64,000 nucleotides of DNA. It comes from Planctomycetota bacterium (GTDB taxonomy: Bacteria > Planctomycetota > JAJSAM01). Positions 24,078-34,695 of the stretch are shown here, piece after piece (the first letter of the stretch is position 1; each line of letters opens with the position of its first letter). A program made the translations under genes and the position numbers. The notes beneath the pieces are model-generated. The model saw only the letters and a program-made list of their open reading frames with translations. It had not been told where the DNA came from and did not search any database. The stretch is from contig JAJSAM010000009.1 in assembly GCA_024274785.1 (NCBI GenBank), positions 62,001 to 126,000 on the forward strand. The letters are read 5' to 3'.

Positions 24078-25192
24078 GAGCGCTTTCCGGTCTTGCGGTC
24101 TTCCTGCTCTTCCTGGCCGTGGCGCAGGCCCGGTCGCCGATTTCGGAATGCAGTCTGGCCGAACTGATCAAGATCCTCGAAGACCCCAATCCGGCCCTGC
24201 GGGTCGAGGCCGCGGATGAACTCGGCCGGCGCCGGGATTCCCGCGGGCTGATTCCGCTGATCCGGCTTCTGAAGGACACCGACATCGCGGCTCGGGCGCA
24301 TGCGGCGGAAGCTCTGCGGGCGCTGGGGGACGAGCGAGCGGTACCGTTTCTCTCACGGGCGCTCGATGATCCGGAGCCGATTGTCCGGTGTCGCGTCGTG
24401 CTTGCCCTCGGCGATGTGGGGGGGAAGTACGTGCTGCCCACGCTGAAACTCCGACTTTCGGATCCGGCGCTGGTGGTGCGGGCCGCGGTGGTGCGGGCCC
24501 TCGGCGAAATCGGTGACCCGTTGTCCCTCGACGACATCATCTCCGCCTACCGTCGGGAGAAGGCGGATCGGGACGATGCGTTGGCCGCGGCGTCCTTCAT
24601 CGCCGCCGCGAAGGTGGGGGGGATAGCCGGTCTGGAGCCCGTGTTCAAGCTGGCCGAAAAGCGGCTGCCCCGGTCCTGGTTCCTCCGGGCATCCGCCGCT
24701 CGCGCTTGCGGCCTGGCGAAGGACACCTCACGGATTCCGCTGCTCGTCACCTGGCTCGAGAAGGACGAGGACCCCCGCGTCAGCCAGGCGTCCGCGATGG
24801 CGCTGGCGATGGTCAAGGCCGAGGAACAGTTGCTGGCGGCCATGGAACTGGGAGAACCGTTTCGCCGTCGCGCCGCGGTCTCCGGTATCGATCTTCTCGG
24901 CGGGAAGAGTGCCCGGGTCGCACTGGTCCGGGCCACTCGGGACGAGGATCCCGGGGTGGTCCTCGAGGCGGCGGCGGCGCTCATGGGACGGGGGGAAATC
25001 CAGGCCATCCCGCTCCTGGTCGAGATGCTGGAACTCGAAACACCCTTCTGGATGGGGGCCCTCGAAGTCCTCGAACTGCGCACCGGCATGCCGATCGGGC
25101 GCAATCCCCCCGCCTGGCGCGCGTGGTTCACCGCCCGGGAGGACCACCTCACCTGGGATGACGAGGAAGGCGTCTTCAAGGGCGTACGGTGA
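24074..25192 (+). CDS. Exported HEAT-repeat protein
   Basis: 372 aa from the GTG at 24074. The signal peptide is followed by about nine HEAT/PBS-type repeats, for example PNPALRVEAADELGRRRD, TDIAARAHAAEALRALGD and PALVVRAAVVRALGEIGD. They form an alpha-solenoid without catalytic residues. The C-terminus (AWRAWFTAREDHLTWDDEE) contains the W-x-x-W segment often seen at the end of planctomycete HEAT proteins. The start overlaps the 38-codon ORF, and the stop overlaps the ksgA start by 4 bp (GTGA), so it lies in a coupled series. Probable role: periplasmic scaffold. Confidence 0.78.
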   Translation: MRALSGLAVFLLFLAVAQARSPISECSLAELIKILEDPNPALRVEAADELGRRRDSRGLIPLIRLLKDTDIAARAHAAEALRALGDERAVPFLSRALDDPEPIVRCRVVLALGDVGGKYVLPTLKLRLSDPALVVRAAVVRALGEIGDPLSLDDIISAYRREKADRDDALAAASFIAAAKVGGIAGLEPVFKLAEKRLPRSWFLRASAARACGLAKDTSRIPLLVTWLEKDEDPRVSQASAMALAMVKAEEQLLAAMELGEPFRRRAAVSGIDLLGGKSARVALVRATRDEDPGVVLEAAAALMGRGEIQAIPLLVEMLELETPFWMGALEVLELRTGMPIGRNPPAWRAWFTAREDHLTWDDEEGVFKGVR

Positions 25193-26034
25193 TTCCGGAG
25201 AGCCCGGCGGAGATCCGGGCCGTCCTCGCGGAACGGGGCCTGGCGCCGCGCAAGCGCCTGGGGCAGAGCTTCCTCGCCGACAGAAATCTCCGGGACGCCA
25301 TCGTCACCGCGGGGGCGATACCACCCGGGGAACAGGTGCTCGAGGTGGGTCCCGGCCTCGGCATGCTCACCCGTGGCCTGCTCGACGCCGGTGCGAAGGT
25401 CCTCGCCGTGGAACTCGACCGGGGCCTGGCCGCTTTCCTGCGAGAGGCCCTCTCCGCGGAGCCGGGCTTTGTGCTGATCGAAGGCGATGTTCTCGAGGAG
25501 AAGAAGATCCGGGCGGACGCGCTCGCCGTCCTCCGCGACGGGTTCCGCGTGGTGGCCAATCTTCCCTATTCCGCCGCCACCCCGTTCGTGGCTGCCCTGG
25601 CGAGGCTGCCCGCCCCCCCGGGCCGAACCGTGGTCATGGTGCAACTCGAGGTGGCCCGCCGCATTGCCGCCGTTCCGGGGGAGAGGGACTACGGGCCTCT
25701 CTCGGTGCTGACCGGCCTCCGGGGCGTGGCGCGGATCGAGCGGGAGATCGGGGGGCGTGTCTTCGTCCCTCCGGTGAAGGTCCGATCCGCGCTGCTGTCT
25801 ATCGAGTTTTCCCGGTCCGGGCGCAACGAAGCGCTGCTCGGCGAACGAGCCGCGAGAGATGCCTTCCGGCATCGTCGCAAGGCCGTTCGCCGCAGCCTGA
25901 TTTCCTCCGGCCATGAAGAGGAGACGGTCGAGCGCGCCCTCAGAACCGCCGGAGTCCAGTTCGGCGTGCGGCCGGAAGTCGTGGCGCCAGGCGAGTTTGT
26001 GTTGATTGGTCAGGTTCTTTTTCGGGAGTCCTGA
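25189..26034 (+). CDS. rsmA: 16S rRNA dimethyladenosine transferase KsgA/RsmA
   Basis: 281 aa from the GTG at 25189. The sequence has KRLGQSFLAD at the start, the SAM-binding LEVGPGLGMLT (residues 51-61), the acidic ELD after strand 2, and the catalytic NLPY (124-127). The C-terminal helical domain contains FRHRRKAVRRSL. KsgA dimethylates two adenosines in helix 45 of 16S rRNA during 30S maturation. It is translationally coupled to the HEAT gene and lies upstream of dnaG and rpoD, a housekeeping block. Confidence 0.93.
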   Translation: MIPESPAEIRAVLAERGLAPRKRLGQSFLADRNLRDAIVTAGAIPPGEQVLEVGPGLGMLTRGLLDAGAKVLAVELDRGLAAFLREALSAEPGFVLIEGDVLEEKKIRADALAVLRDGFRVVANLPYSAATPFVAALARLPAPPGRTVVMVQLEVARRIAAVPGERDYGPLSVLTGLRGVARIEREIGGRVFVPPVKVRSALLSIEFSRSGRNEALLGERAARDAFRHRRKAVRRSLISSGHEEETVERALRTAGVQFGVRPEVVAPGEFVLIGQVLFRES

Positions 26035-26053
26035 CTCTCAACTTGCGTCCGGT

Positions 26054-26081
26054 TTGACTTCCGGGTTGAACCGGGTAGACT
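26054..26081 (+). promoter_or_regulatory. Sigma-70-type promoter candidate for dnaG-rpoD
   Basis: TTGACT (26054-26059) and TAGACT (26076-26081) are separated by 16 nt. The predicted leader to the dnaG GTG is about 100 nt. The GGGTAGACTCTC context is shared with the region just upstream of selB. Confidence 0.5.
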
Positions 26082-26190
26082 CTCCCCGTACACGTCCCGG
26101 TTCTGGATGGGGACCGGGCCAGGTCCGTCCGCCGCCCCGGTTGCGCCCCTGATGCCGTCTTTCCGCCCATCATCCGTCTGAACCGAGCGA

Positions 26191-27939
26191 GTGCCCTTGT
26201 CGCTGATTCCGCCAGAGAAGATCGACGAGGTCCGCGATGCCACCGACATCGTCGACCTGATATCGCGTTACATCCCTCTTTCGCGAAGCGGCGGCACGTA
26301 CAAGGCGAACTGCCCTTTCCATCAGGAGAAGACCCCTTCGTTTCACGTCTGGCCCGACACCGCAACCTGGAAGTGCTTCGGCTGTGGCAAGGGGGGCAAC
26401 GCGTTTCACTTCATCATGGAGCGGGAGCGCCTCGAGTTCCCGGAAGCGGTCCGGACCCTGGCGCGCGAGGCCGGGATCGAAATTCAGGAGGAGCGGGGCG
26501 AGCGCCGGAACGAGGGCGATCGGGAGAGTCTCTACAAGACTCTGGAGTGGTCGTGCCGGTACTTTCAGGCGCGCCTGCGCGGTCCCGAGGGCCGGAAAGC
26601 GGTCGAGTATTGCAAGGAACGGGGAATCACCGGCGAGACGGCGAAGGACTTCCGGATCGGCTACGCTCCTCCGGGGTGGCGGAACCTGATCAACGCCGCG
26701 CAATCGGCGGGCATTTCGCTCGAGTTGCTGGAGCGCACGAGCCTGATCCGCCCCGGCGATCGGGAACCTTACGACTGGTTCCGGGACCGCCTGATGTTCC
26801 CCATCCAGGATATCCGGGACCGGGTGATCGCCTACGGCGCGCGGGCGTTCGGAGACGATGAGCCGAAATATCTGAACTCGCAGGACACCGCGCTGTTCAA
26901 GAAAGGGAAGCAACTCTATGCGCTGAACCTGGCCCGGGAGGAGGTGCTGAAGACCCGCCGGATCGGGATCGCCGAGGGGTACACCGACGTCCTGATGGCC
27001 CATCAACACGGGATCAGGTGGCTTGTGGCCGGTCTCGGGACGGGGCTCACTTCCGAGCACGCGAACCTGGCCCGGAGGTATGCGGACCGGGTGGATCTGA
27101 TCTACGACGCGGACACCGCGGGCCGGCGCGCGGCGGAGCGTGCCCTCGATGCGTTCCTCGAAGTGGATGCCGACGTGCGGGTGGTCCAACTGCCCGGCGG
27201 GAACGATCCTTGCGACTTTCTTACGAATTTCGGAAAGGAATCGTTCATTCAGCGAATTGATGAGGGACGCGAGGTGTTCGATTTTCTGGTGGAGCGCACC
27301 GGGGAGCGGCATGACCTCGCCACCCTGAACGGTCGGATCGAGGCGGTGGATGACATGCTGGCTTCGGTGGCGCGTACGGAGAACCAGGTAAAGCGGGACT
27401 TTCTGCTCAACCGCATTTCCGAGGCTTTCGACGTCACCGAGAGTGCGGTTCGGGAGCGGCTCAAGATCTTTCGGGGGCGTCGGCGTGGCGCCGTCGAGAC
27501 CGGGAGCGCCGGGGGCGCTGAAGAGCCGGAAGACGTTTCGGAGGAACGGTTCCTGGTCGAGGCGGTGGTACTCGGGGAGGGCCTCGCGGCCCGCCTTGCG
27601 ACGGACTGGCCTCCGGAGCGTTTTCGGAATCGGATCTACCGGACCATCGCTCTCGAGGCCGTCTCGATCGTACAAAGCGGAGGAAACCCGGACCCCGGTA
27701 CCGTCGCCGGACGTTTGAGAGAGCCGGAGGTGGGCCAGGCGCTGGCCACCATCCTCTCGGTGGCGAAGGGAAAGAGCGATTTTGAGCGCCAGTATGAGGA
27801 CTGCCTCGGCAGGTTGCGCCTTCAGGAACGTCTGAGCGAGGTTCGGGTGGCGCTGTCGCAGGCCCGGCAGTCCGGTGATGAGACTGAAATTCGTGAACTC
27901 GAGCGAGAACTCTTTCGCCTGAGGGTCGAGAGGCACTAA
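26191..27939 (+). CDS. dnaG: DNA primase DnaG
   Basis: 582 aa. The N-terminal zinc-binding domain has Cys41, His44, Cys62 and Cys65 ([22 protein letters not shown]). The catalytic core includes YAPPGW and the RNA-polymerase-like motif IAYGARAF. The Toprim domain carries [12 protein letters not shown] and the [13 protein letters not shown] motif with its metal-binding aspartates. A divergent helicase-binding C-terminal region follows. DnaG makes RNA primers on the lagging strand. The GTG at 26191 has only a weak ribosome site; a TTG two codons downstream is an alternative. It is followed 40 bp later by rpoD, the classical macromolecular-synthesis pairing. Confidence 0.95.
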   Translation: MPLSLIPPEKIDEVRDATDIVDLISRYIPLSRSGGTYKANCPFHQEKTPSFHVWPDTATWKCFGCGKGGNAFHFIMERERLEFPEAVRTLAREAGIEIQEERGERRNEGDRESLYKTLEWSCRYFQARLRGPEGRKAVEYCKERGITGETAKDFRIGYAPPGWRNLINAAQSAGISLELLERTSLIRPGDREPYDWFRDRLMFPIQDIRDRVIAYGARAFGDDEPKYLNSQDTALFKKGKQLYALNLAREEVLKTRRIGIAEGYTDVLMAHQHGIRWLVAGLGTGLTSEHANLARRYADRVDLIYDADTAGRRAAERALDAFLEVDADVRVVQLPGGNDPCDFLTNFGKESFIQRIDEGREVFDFLVERTGERHDLATLNGRIEAVDDMLASVARTENQVKRDFLLNRISEAFDVTESAVRERLKIFRGRRRGAVETGSAGGAEEPEDVSEERFLVEAVVLGEGLAARLATDWPPERFRNRIYRTIALEAVSIVQSGGNPDPGTVAGRLREPEVGQALATILSVAKGKSDFERQYEDCLGRLRLQERLSEVRVALSQARQSGDETEIRELERELFRLRVERH

Positions 27940-27979
27940 AATTGTCGATTCTTTGTGGCTTCAGAGGAGACGCGGCCGC

Positions 27980-29674
<1,695 letters not shown>

Positions 29675-29678
29675 CTCG

Positions 29679-29705
29679 AAGGCCGGCCGAAAGGCCGGCC
29701 TTTTT
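29679..29705 (+). terminator. Intrinsic terminator after rpoD
   Basis: AAGGCCGGCC (29679-29688), a GAAA loop and GGCCGGCCTT (29693-29702) form a 10-bp stem followed by T's through 29705. It lies 4 bp past the rpoD stop. Confidence 0.93.
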
Positions 29706-29786
29706 CATTGGTACTGACAATCGAAGATAGGGGCTGGCGAAAAACCGGGCCGGAGTCCTCCTGGGGAACCGGCCGATGACGCCCAT

Positions 29787-30509
29787 ATGGAGACCGGTAG
29801 GTTGAACAAGGTCATCGAGAAGCTGCTCTCTGTGCAGGAATTGGATGTGGAGATTATCGAGGTGAAGCGGAAGCTCGCTGGGGGACCGGCGAGACTGAAG
29901 GACGATGAAGATCGACTCGAACGCCACCGCGAGTCCCTGGCCGTGGCCGCCCGGACCGCGAAGGAGGCGCTGCGCGTCGCCGAACGCAAGAACGGTGAAG
30001 TGGATGCGGTGGACGAGAAGATCAACGGTCTCGGCGCGAAGATGAACACCGCGCGAACGAACAAGGAGTATGAGGCGTTCAAGACCGAAATCGCCGGTCA
30101 CAAGGCGGATCGCGAGATCCTCGAAGAGGAGGCCCTGCAGCAGTGGGCGGTCGGTGAAGAGCGCGAGGCCGAAGCCGCCCTCGAGGAGAAGAAGGTCAAG
30201 GCCATCGAGGTCGAACTCGCGGCGGCCCGGGAGGAGTGGCAGCGGGAGGCCGTCGTCCTCGAGTCGAAGCTCGGCGAGTTGGACGAGGTCCGCCGGGCGC
30301 GCCTGAACGGACTCCCGCCGATGTGGCTGATGAGTTACGAGCGTCTTCTCAAATCCCAGGGCACGCCGGTCCTGGCGCCGGTTGTCGATCAGTACTGCCA
30401 GGGCTGCCAGATGAGCCTGTCGATTCACGACGTGACCCGGGCCTGGAAGGGCGCGGAAGTCGTGAAGTGCCGCCACTGCAACCGCATCCTCTACGCGGAG
30501 ACCTTGTGA
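29787..30509 (+). CDS. Coiled-coil protein with C-terminal zinc ribbon (DUF164 / C4-type family)
   Basis: 240 aa. Residues about 1-175 are a long charged coiled coil containing the family-typical MNTARTNKEYEAFKTEI segment. The C-terminus holds a four-cysteine zinc ribbon (YCQGCQMSL and VKCRHCNRILY). The family is widespread, cytoplasmic and of uncertain function, with a suggested nucleic-acid-associated role from its similarity to chlamydial CT398. The stop codon overlaps the GTG start of the HtrA gene (GTGA), so the next two protease-like genes are probably co-translated with it. Confidence 0.85.
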   Translation: METGRLNKVIEKLLSVQELDVEIIEVKRKLAGGPARLKDDEDRLERHRESLAVAARTAKEALRVAERKNGEVDAVDEKINGLGAKMNTARTNKEYEAFKTEIAGHKADREILEEEALQQWAVGEEREAEAALEEKKVKAIEVELAAAREEWQREAVVLESKLGELDEVRRARLNGLPPMWLMSYERLLKSQGTPVLAPVVDQYCQGCQMSLSIHDVTRAWKGAEVVKCRHCNRILYAETL

Positions 30510-31579
30510 GGGCGATTGTGCGGGCCATCACCCTTTCGCTGCTGCTGGTGTTGGTGCTCCCGGCACCCGGCGCGTCCGGTGAAGGGGGGGGGCGGGACAG
30601 AGGCGCCATCGAGGCCAGCCGGAAGCGGGCCGGAGTTCTGCAGGCGAAGGTCCAGGCGCTCGTCAGGAGGGTTCGTCCGGCGGTGGTCTCGATCTTCGCG
30701 TCCGGGCCCTCAGAGATCGGTCCGGGTTTTCGGCAGGGAGCCGGCTCCGGAGTGCTCATCTCCGCCGATGGTTTCGTGCTCACCAATGATCACGTGGCCG
30801 GCTGGGCGAAGGATGTCTCCGTCACCCTGGCCGGTCGCCGCGTGCTGCCGGCCAGGATCATCGGCCGCGATCCGGGCGGTGACCTGCTCCTCCTGAAGGT
30901 CGAAGCCGGGGGGCCTCTGCCCTTTGCCTCGTTCGGAGATTCCGGAGCGCTGCGGCCGGGCGCCTGGGTCTTCGCCATGGGCAACCCCCGAGGCGTCTCG
31001 CCCGACGGCCGCGCCATCGTGACCTGGGGCACGGTCACGGCGGTGAACCGGCTTGGCGGAAATCCCCGGGGCCGCCGCCAGTTCTACGGCGACGCCATCC
31101 AGACCGACGCCGAGATCAACCCCGGAAACTCCGGGGGACCGCTCTTCGATCTCAACGGGAAGCTGGTGGGCATCAACGGCCGCATCGCTACCACGACGCA
31201 GCTCAAGGGCAACCTCGGCGCGGTGAATACGCGAGTCGGCTACTCCATCCCCACGAGCCAGATCAGGCGCTTCCTTCCGCGGTTGATGGTCGGGGGCCTG
31301 GTCCGCCACGGCTACCTGGGAGTGCGCACCACGGCGCTTCAGAATGGCGACCTCGCCGTCTCTTTCGTGATTCCCGGTTCCGCGGCCGAGCGGGCGGGGA
31401 TTGCTCACGGCGACATCATGCTGGCGATCGACGGGGAGAAGATCACGGGACGGGTCCGCCTGACGAACCTCATCTCGAGCCGGCCCGAGGGGCAACGCGT
31501 TGCGGTCAGGGTGCGGCGTGGGGATGCGGAGCGCATCTTCGTCGTGACCCTGGGCGCGCGGCCGGAGGACGAAGAATGA
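30506..31579 (+). CDS. HtrA/DegP-type serine protease with one PDZ domain
   Basis: 357 aa from the GTG at 30506. A signal peptide (about residues 1-25) directs it to the periplasm. The trypsin-like domain has the full triad: His96 (LTNDHVAG), Asp126 (RDPGGDLLLLKV) and Ser209 (NPGNSGGPLF). A PDZ domain spans about residues 265-350 (GYLGVRTT, AAERAGIAHGDIMLAIDG). Such enzymes degrade or refold misfolded envelope proteins. A run of nine G at 30584-30592 lies just after the signal peptide, where slippage would destroy the frame. It is coupled at both ends: GTGA with the zinc-ribbon gene and ATGA with the downstream pseudoprotease. Confidence 0.9.
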   Translation: MRAIVRAITLSLLLVLVLPAPGASGEGGGRDRGAIEASRKRAGVLQAKVQALVRRVRPAVVSIFASGPSEIGPGFRQGAGSGVLISADGFVLTNDHVAGWAKDVSVTLAGRRVLPARIIGRDPGGDLLLLKVEAGGPLPFASFGDSGALRPGAWVFAMGNPRGVSPDGRAIVTWGTVTAVNRLGGNPRGRRQFYGDAIQTDAEINPGNSGGPLFDLNGKLVGINGRIATTTQLKGNLGAVNTRVGYSIPTSQIRRFLPRLMVGGLVRHGYLGVRTTALQNGDLAVSFVIPGSAAERAGIAHGDIMLAIDGEKITGRVRLTNLISSRPEGQRVAVRVRRGDAERIFVVTLGARPEDEE

Positions 31580-33213
31580 GATCGATGGTCTCTCTCGCCA
31601 TTCTGCTGCTGATCTCCGGCGTGGCGGTCGCCGTGCCTCTTTCGGTGGCCGAGGATCCCGGGAGGGCTCTCGCCGCGGACTTGTCCGATCACGTGGTCCG
31701 GGTGATGGGGATCCGTGCCGGAGGCCGGGGAGCGTTGCCGGCGGTGGGAGTGCTGCTCGGCGATGGCGACCTGGTGCTGACCACGACGCAGCGGGCCGAG
31801 CGCGGTCGCCGGACGACGGTGGTGGTGCCCGGTGAAGAGGAACGGATCGGGGAGGTCATCGTGCGCGACCGTGCCACCGGCGCCACGCTCATCCGCATCA
31901 GCCCGCCCGCGTCGGTGGGTGGAATCGACGTATCCGGTGCGACTCCGAAGGCCGGGGACCCGATCCTCACCGCCGGTTTCCCGTTCGGGGGACCGGGCGC
32001 GGAACTCAAAGCGGCGGTGGGGCTCGGTGTGATCGCGCAGGTGCGCCGGAAGTCCGCAATGGACGACCCCGCCGACTACCTGATCACCTCCGCGGTCAAT
32101 CTCGGCGACGTGGGTGGGCCGATCATCGACCGCACCGGGAAGCTGATCGGGATTCTCTCGCACCGCGGAGACCCCTACACCGGCCTGGCTGCGGCCATTC
32201 CGGTGCCGCGGATCCGTCGAGCGATGGAGGCTCTTGCCGAGGCGAAGACCGCGCTGTCTCCCGCAAGGCCCACGACGGTGGTTCGCGACGACGCCTGGCC
32301 GGTGCACGACACCCTCGAGGACGCGGTTGATCTCGTCGATCCGGCGGTCTTCTCCATCGTGGTGACGAGGGAGGTGAGGGGGCGTCCCGGTGTATCCGCG
32401 GGAACCGCGTTCTTTATCGACCACGAGGGGCATGCGCTGACCGTTTCCGAGAACGTCAGGGACGTGAAGACGATCCGGGCGATACTTCCGGATGGGCGGG
32501 AGTTTCCGGTGACCAGGCGCGGCGAGGACGAACGTCGCGGTGTCGTCCTGCTTACGGTTGAGGGGGGGGAACTGCCCGGACCGGTGAAACTGGCGACGGA
32601 ACTGCCGGCGATCGGATCATTCGTCGCGGCGGTGGGCCGTCCCGGCGGCAAGGACTGGTGGAACGGTCCGCTCGTCACGGTCGGCATCATCGGCGCGCAA
32701 AACCGCAACGACCGCCGGTGGGGGGCCCTGCATACCGACGCCGCCGTGAACCGGGGCAACGCGGGTGGGCCCCTCCTCGACCTCGATGGGAACGTCGTTG
32801 GGCTTCTGAGCACGCTCGGCGGCTCGACGCTGACCGGATTGGGAGCGAATTCCGGCCTCGGCTTCGCCATCCCGTCGAAGACGATTCTCGAGTTCCTCCC
32901 GGCGCTTCTTCGCGGGGAGACCCTGGCCCATCGGCCCGGGCATCTCGGCGTGACCCTGAACAATACCCCCGCGCCCGGCGGTGGCGTCATCGTGGATGGG
33001 GTGGACCCCGTTCGTCCGGCCGCGAGGGCGGGCATGATGGTCGGTGACGTGATCATCGAAACGAACGGCGACCCGATCCGCGGCATCGAGGATCTGCGCC
33101 GGGTTTTCACGGAGTTGCGCGAGGGCGAGGAGGCGGTGATCATCGTCCGTCGCGGCGAGGAGACGTTGACCCTCCGGCCGACGCTCGGCAAGTGGCCGAC
33201 GCCGCCCCGATAA
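31576..33213 (+). CDS. Tandem HtrA-like pseudoprotease with PDZ domain
   Basis: 545 aa with a signal peptide. Two trypsin-like domains (about residues 35-225 and 250-445) are followed by a PDZ domain (about 455-540, RPAARAGMMVGDVIIETNGD). Compared with the active neighbour, all six catalytic positions are changed. In domain 1 the His position is Gln72 (LTTTQRAE), the Asp position is Gly102, and the Ser position is Val179 (NLGDVGGPI). In domain 2 they are Asn293, Gly322 and Ala396 (NRGNAGGPL). The surrounding fold motifs, including the GGP after the serine site, remain. It is therefore probably a non-catalytic regulator, adaptor or substrate trap for the HtrA protease with which it is translationally coupled (4-bp overlap). 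Confidence 0.85.
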   Translation: MRSMVSLAILLLISGVAVAVPLSVAEDPGRALAADLSDHVVRVMGIRAGGRGALPAVGVLLGDGDLVLTTTQRAERGRRTTVVVPGEEERIGEVIVRDRATGATLIRISPPASVGGIDVSGATPKAGDPILTAGFPFGGPGAELKAAVGLGVIAQVRRKSAMDDPADYLITSAVNLGDVGGPIIDRTGKLIGILSHRGDPYTGLAAAIPVPRIRRAMEALAEAKTALSPARPTTVVRDDAWPVHDTLEDAVDLVDPAVFSIVVTREVRGRPGVSAGTAFFIDHEGHALTVSENVRDVKTIRAILPDGREFPVTRRGEDERRGVVLLTVEGGELPGPVKLATELPAIGSFVAAVGRPGGKDWWNGPLVTVGIIGAQNRNDRRWGALHTDAAVNRGNAGGPLLDLDGNVVGLLSTLGGSTLTGLGANSGLGFAIPSKTILEFLPALLRGETLAHRPGHLGVTLNNTPAPGGGVIVDGVDPVRPAARAGMMVGDVIIETNGDPIRGIEDLRRVFTELREGEEAVIIVRRGEETLTLRPTLGKWPTPPR

Positions 33214-33231
33214 GGAGGCGCGCCGGTATTT

Positions 33232-33283
33232 GTGCGGTCGCTGTTGGTCATGAGCGGACGAGACGGAACTCGTCCCTCCGAGG
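33232..33283. repeat. Dispersed hairpin element, copy B
   Basis: GTGCGGTCGCTGTTGGT (33232-33248) precedes, at the same 24-nt distance as in copy C, a hairpin GGACGAG (33256-33262)/CTCGTCC (33269-33275) around ACGGAA. CTCCGAGG follows, as in copy A (CTCCGATGG). It lies between two convergent genes. Confidence 0.6.
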
Positions 33284-33401
33284 CGCCGCGCTGGTCCCCA
33301 GGGCTCCTCTGAAAAGAAGTGCGACCGTTGACCGGGAGCGCCGCTGCGCCCGGGAAAGCAAGGCGCGAGGAGGGCGCAACGTTGCTGGTTTCAATCGGCG
33401 A

Positions 33402-33466
33402 GCAACGCCGCTTTGCGGGATGGAGCGGCTCTCGAATGCAGCAGCTATTCCCGGATGGGCCCTCGG
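33402..33466. repeat. 65-nt dispersed repeat, copy B
   Basis: Partner of 19288-19353; contains the identical block TCGAATGCAGCA. Its right end overlaps the last codons of the convergent multiheme lipoprotein gene, whose C-terminal residues AHRGPIRE it encodes on the minus strand. Confidence 0.6.
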
Positions 33467-34695
33467 TGTGCGATGACCGGCCACTTCTTCTCGAAGCTGA
33501 AACCCGGGTCCGTGTCCTCGGTGTGGCAGCTTCGGCAGGCGGTCCGGGCGTCGGCGGGGGGATGCGTTGCCGGTGACTCGATGTGATCCGCGGCCGGGCC
33601 GTGGCACGACTCGCATCCGACCCGGGCCAGCGCCGGGGTCTCGAGAGTGGAGGTGAAGCCCGTCTTTTGGCCGTAGCCGGTCACATGGCAGGAGACGCAG
33701 TCCGGATCGACTTCGCGGCCGGTCTTCTCGAGCGATGTGATGGCCCTGGCGTGCCTCGAGGCGTGGTGGGCCCGGGCCTCCTGTTCGTGGCAGGTCGTAC
33801 AGGCCGCGTCGCCTTTGTATCCGCCGTGTTCGGCCGGGGCCATCGGGTTCATGCGGGCAAGGAGATCCTCCCGGGCCAACCGGGCGACATAGGTCGTCAT
33901 CGCCCGGCGCATGGCCGGGTGGTCCTCGAGGTCTTCCGAGAGGTCGATCACTTCGGGGACCTCTCCGGCGCGGACCATCCATCGGGAGCGGTCACCGGGC
34001 GTGAAGAGCCGCTCCGAATCCACCGCCGGCTCGCCGATGCCGTGGGCGTAGATCACCGCCGCGGCCCGGCGCTCACGGTTCGCGATCCGCAGTGCGCCTT
34101 CCCGCGGCCCGTGAAAGAGCACGATGATTTCGGTCCCGGCGGCGGTCCCTTCGATGATCTTCGCCACGATCCGTTCGGGATCGGCGACCTTTGCGCCAGG
34201 GGCCAGCGCCGGGTCCAGCACGCCGATCACCCGCACCGCGCGACCGTCGAGTTCGAAGTCCGCGGTGGGGGCGAAGATCCGCTCGCCGGCCTCGTCCAGC
34301 AGGTTCGCCGAAAGGAGGGGGAAGTTCGCCATCCCGGCCGCGGACTTCAGGAAGTCGATGCCGAGTTCGAGGTCGCCCTCGCCGATGTTCAGGCACACGC
34401 AGCCGATCTCCGAGAGCGCGAGGAGGAAGGTCTCGAACTTGAGTTCGGAGAGTCGCCCGCCTTGCCGCACGAGATCGCCGTTCTCGAGGAGCGGAGCGCC
34501 GTCCACGGCGGTGCCCTTTCTCGCCAGGCCGCCGAGTTGTGGGCGTGTGCAACCGCAGGGTTCGAGATAGCCGTGTTCTTCCCCGGCGACGAACCAGACG
34601 CCGGGGGCGGCGGGCGGGGGTGTTTCGGGCGCCTCCGGTCCGCACGAACCCGAGAGAAGAGCAGCCAGCACCAGCGGCAGAGCCCAGCGCGTCAT
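33445..34695 (-). CDS. Multiheme cytochrome c lipoprotein with metallophosphatase-like N-terminal part
   Basis: 416 aa from the ATG at 34695. The lipoprotein signal ends LSGSC (lipidated Cys18). The N-terminal ~230 residues (GYLEPCGCTRPQLGGLARK, ENGDLV, FPLLSANLLD, VIGVLDPAL) resemble the bacterial 5'-nucleotidase/metallophosphatase-like fold, with an unusual CGC motif. The C-terminal part has four CxxCH heme sites: CTTCH, CVSCH, CESCH and CRSCH, as in cytochrome c554-like proteins. It is expected to be a periplasmic electron-transfer protein. The start overlaps the stop of the DUF1573 lipoprotein gene by 4 bp. The distal end overlaps a dispersed repeat, so the last residues may be recent. 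Confidence 0.85.
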   Translation of the reverse strand: MTRWALPLVLAALLSGSCGPEAPETPPPAAPGVWFVAGEEHGYLEPCGCTRPQLGGLARKGTAVDGAPLLENGDLVRQGGRLSELKFETFLLALSEIGCVCLNIGEGDLELGIDFLKSAAGMANFPLLSANLLDEAGERIFAPTADFELDGRAVRVIGVLDPALAPGAKVADPERIVAKIIEGTAAGTEIIVLFHGPREGALRIANRERRAAAVIYAHGIGEPAVDSERLFTPGDRSRWMVRAGEVPEVIDLSEDLEDHPAMRRAMTTYVARLAREDLLARMNPMAPAEHGGYKGDAACTTCHEQEARAHHASRHARAITSLEKTGREVDPDCVSCHVTGYGQKTGFTSTLETPALARVGCESCHGPAADHIESPATHPPADARTACRSCHTEDTDPGFSFEKKWPVIAHRGPIRE

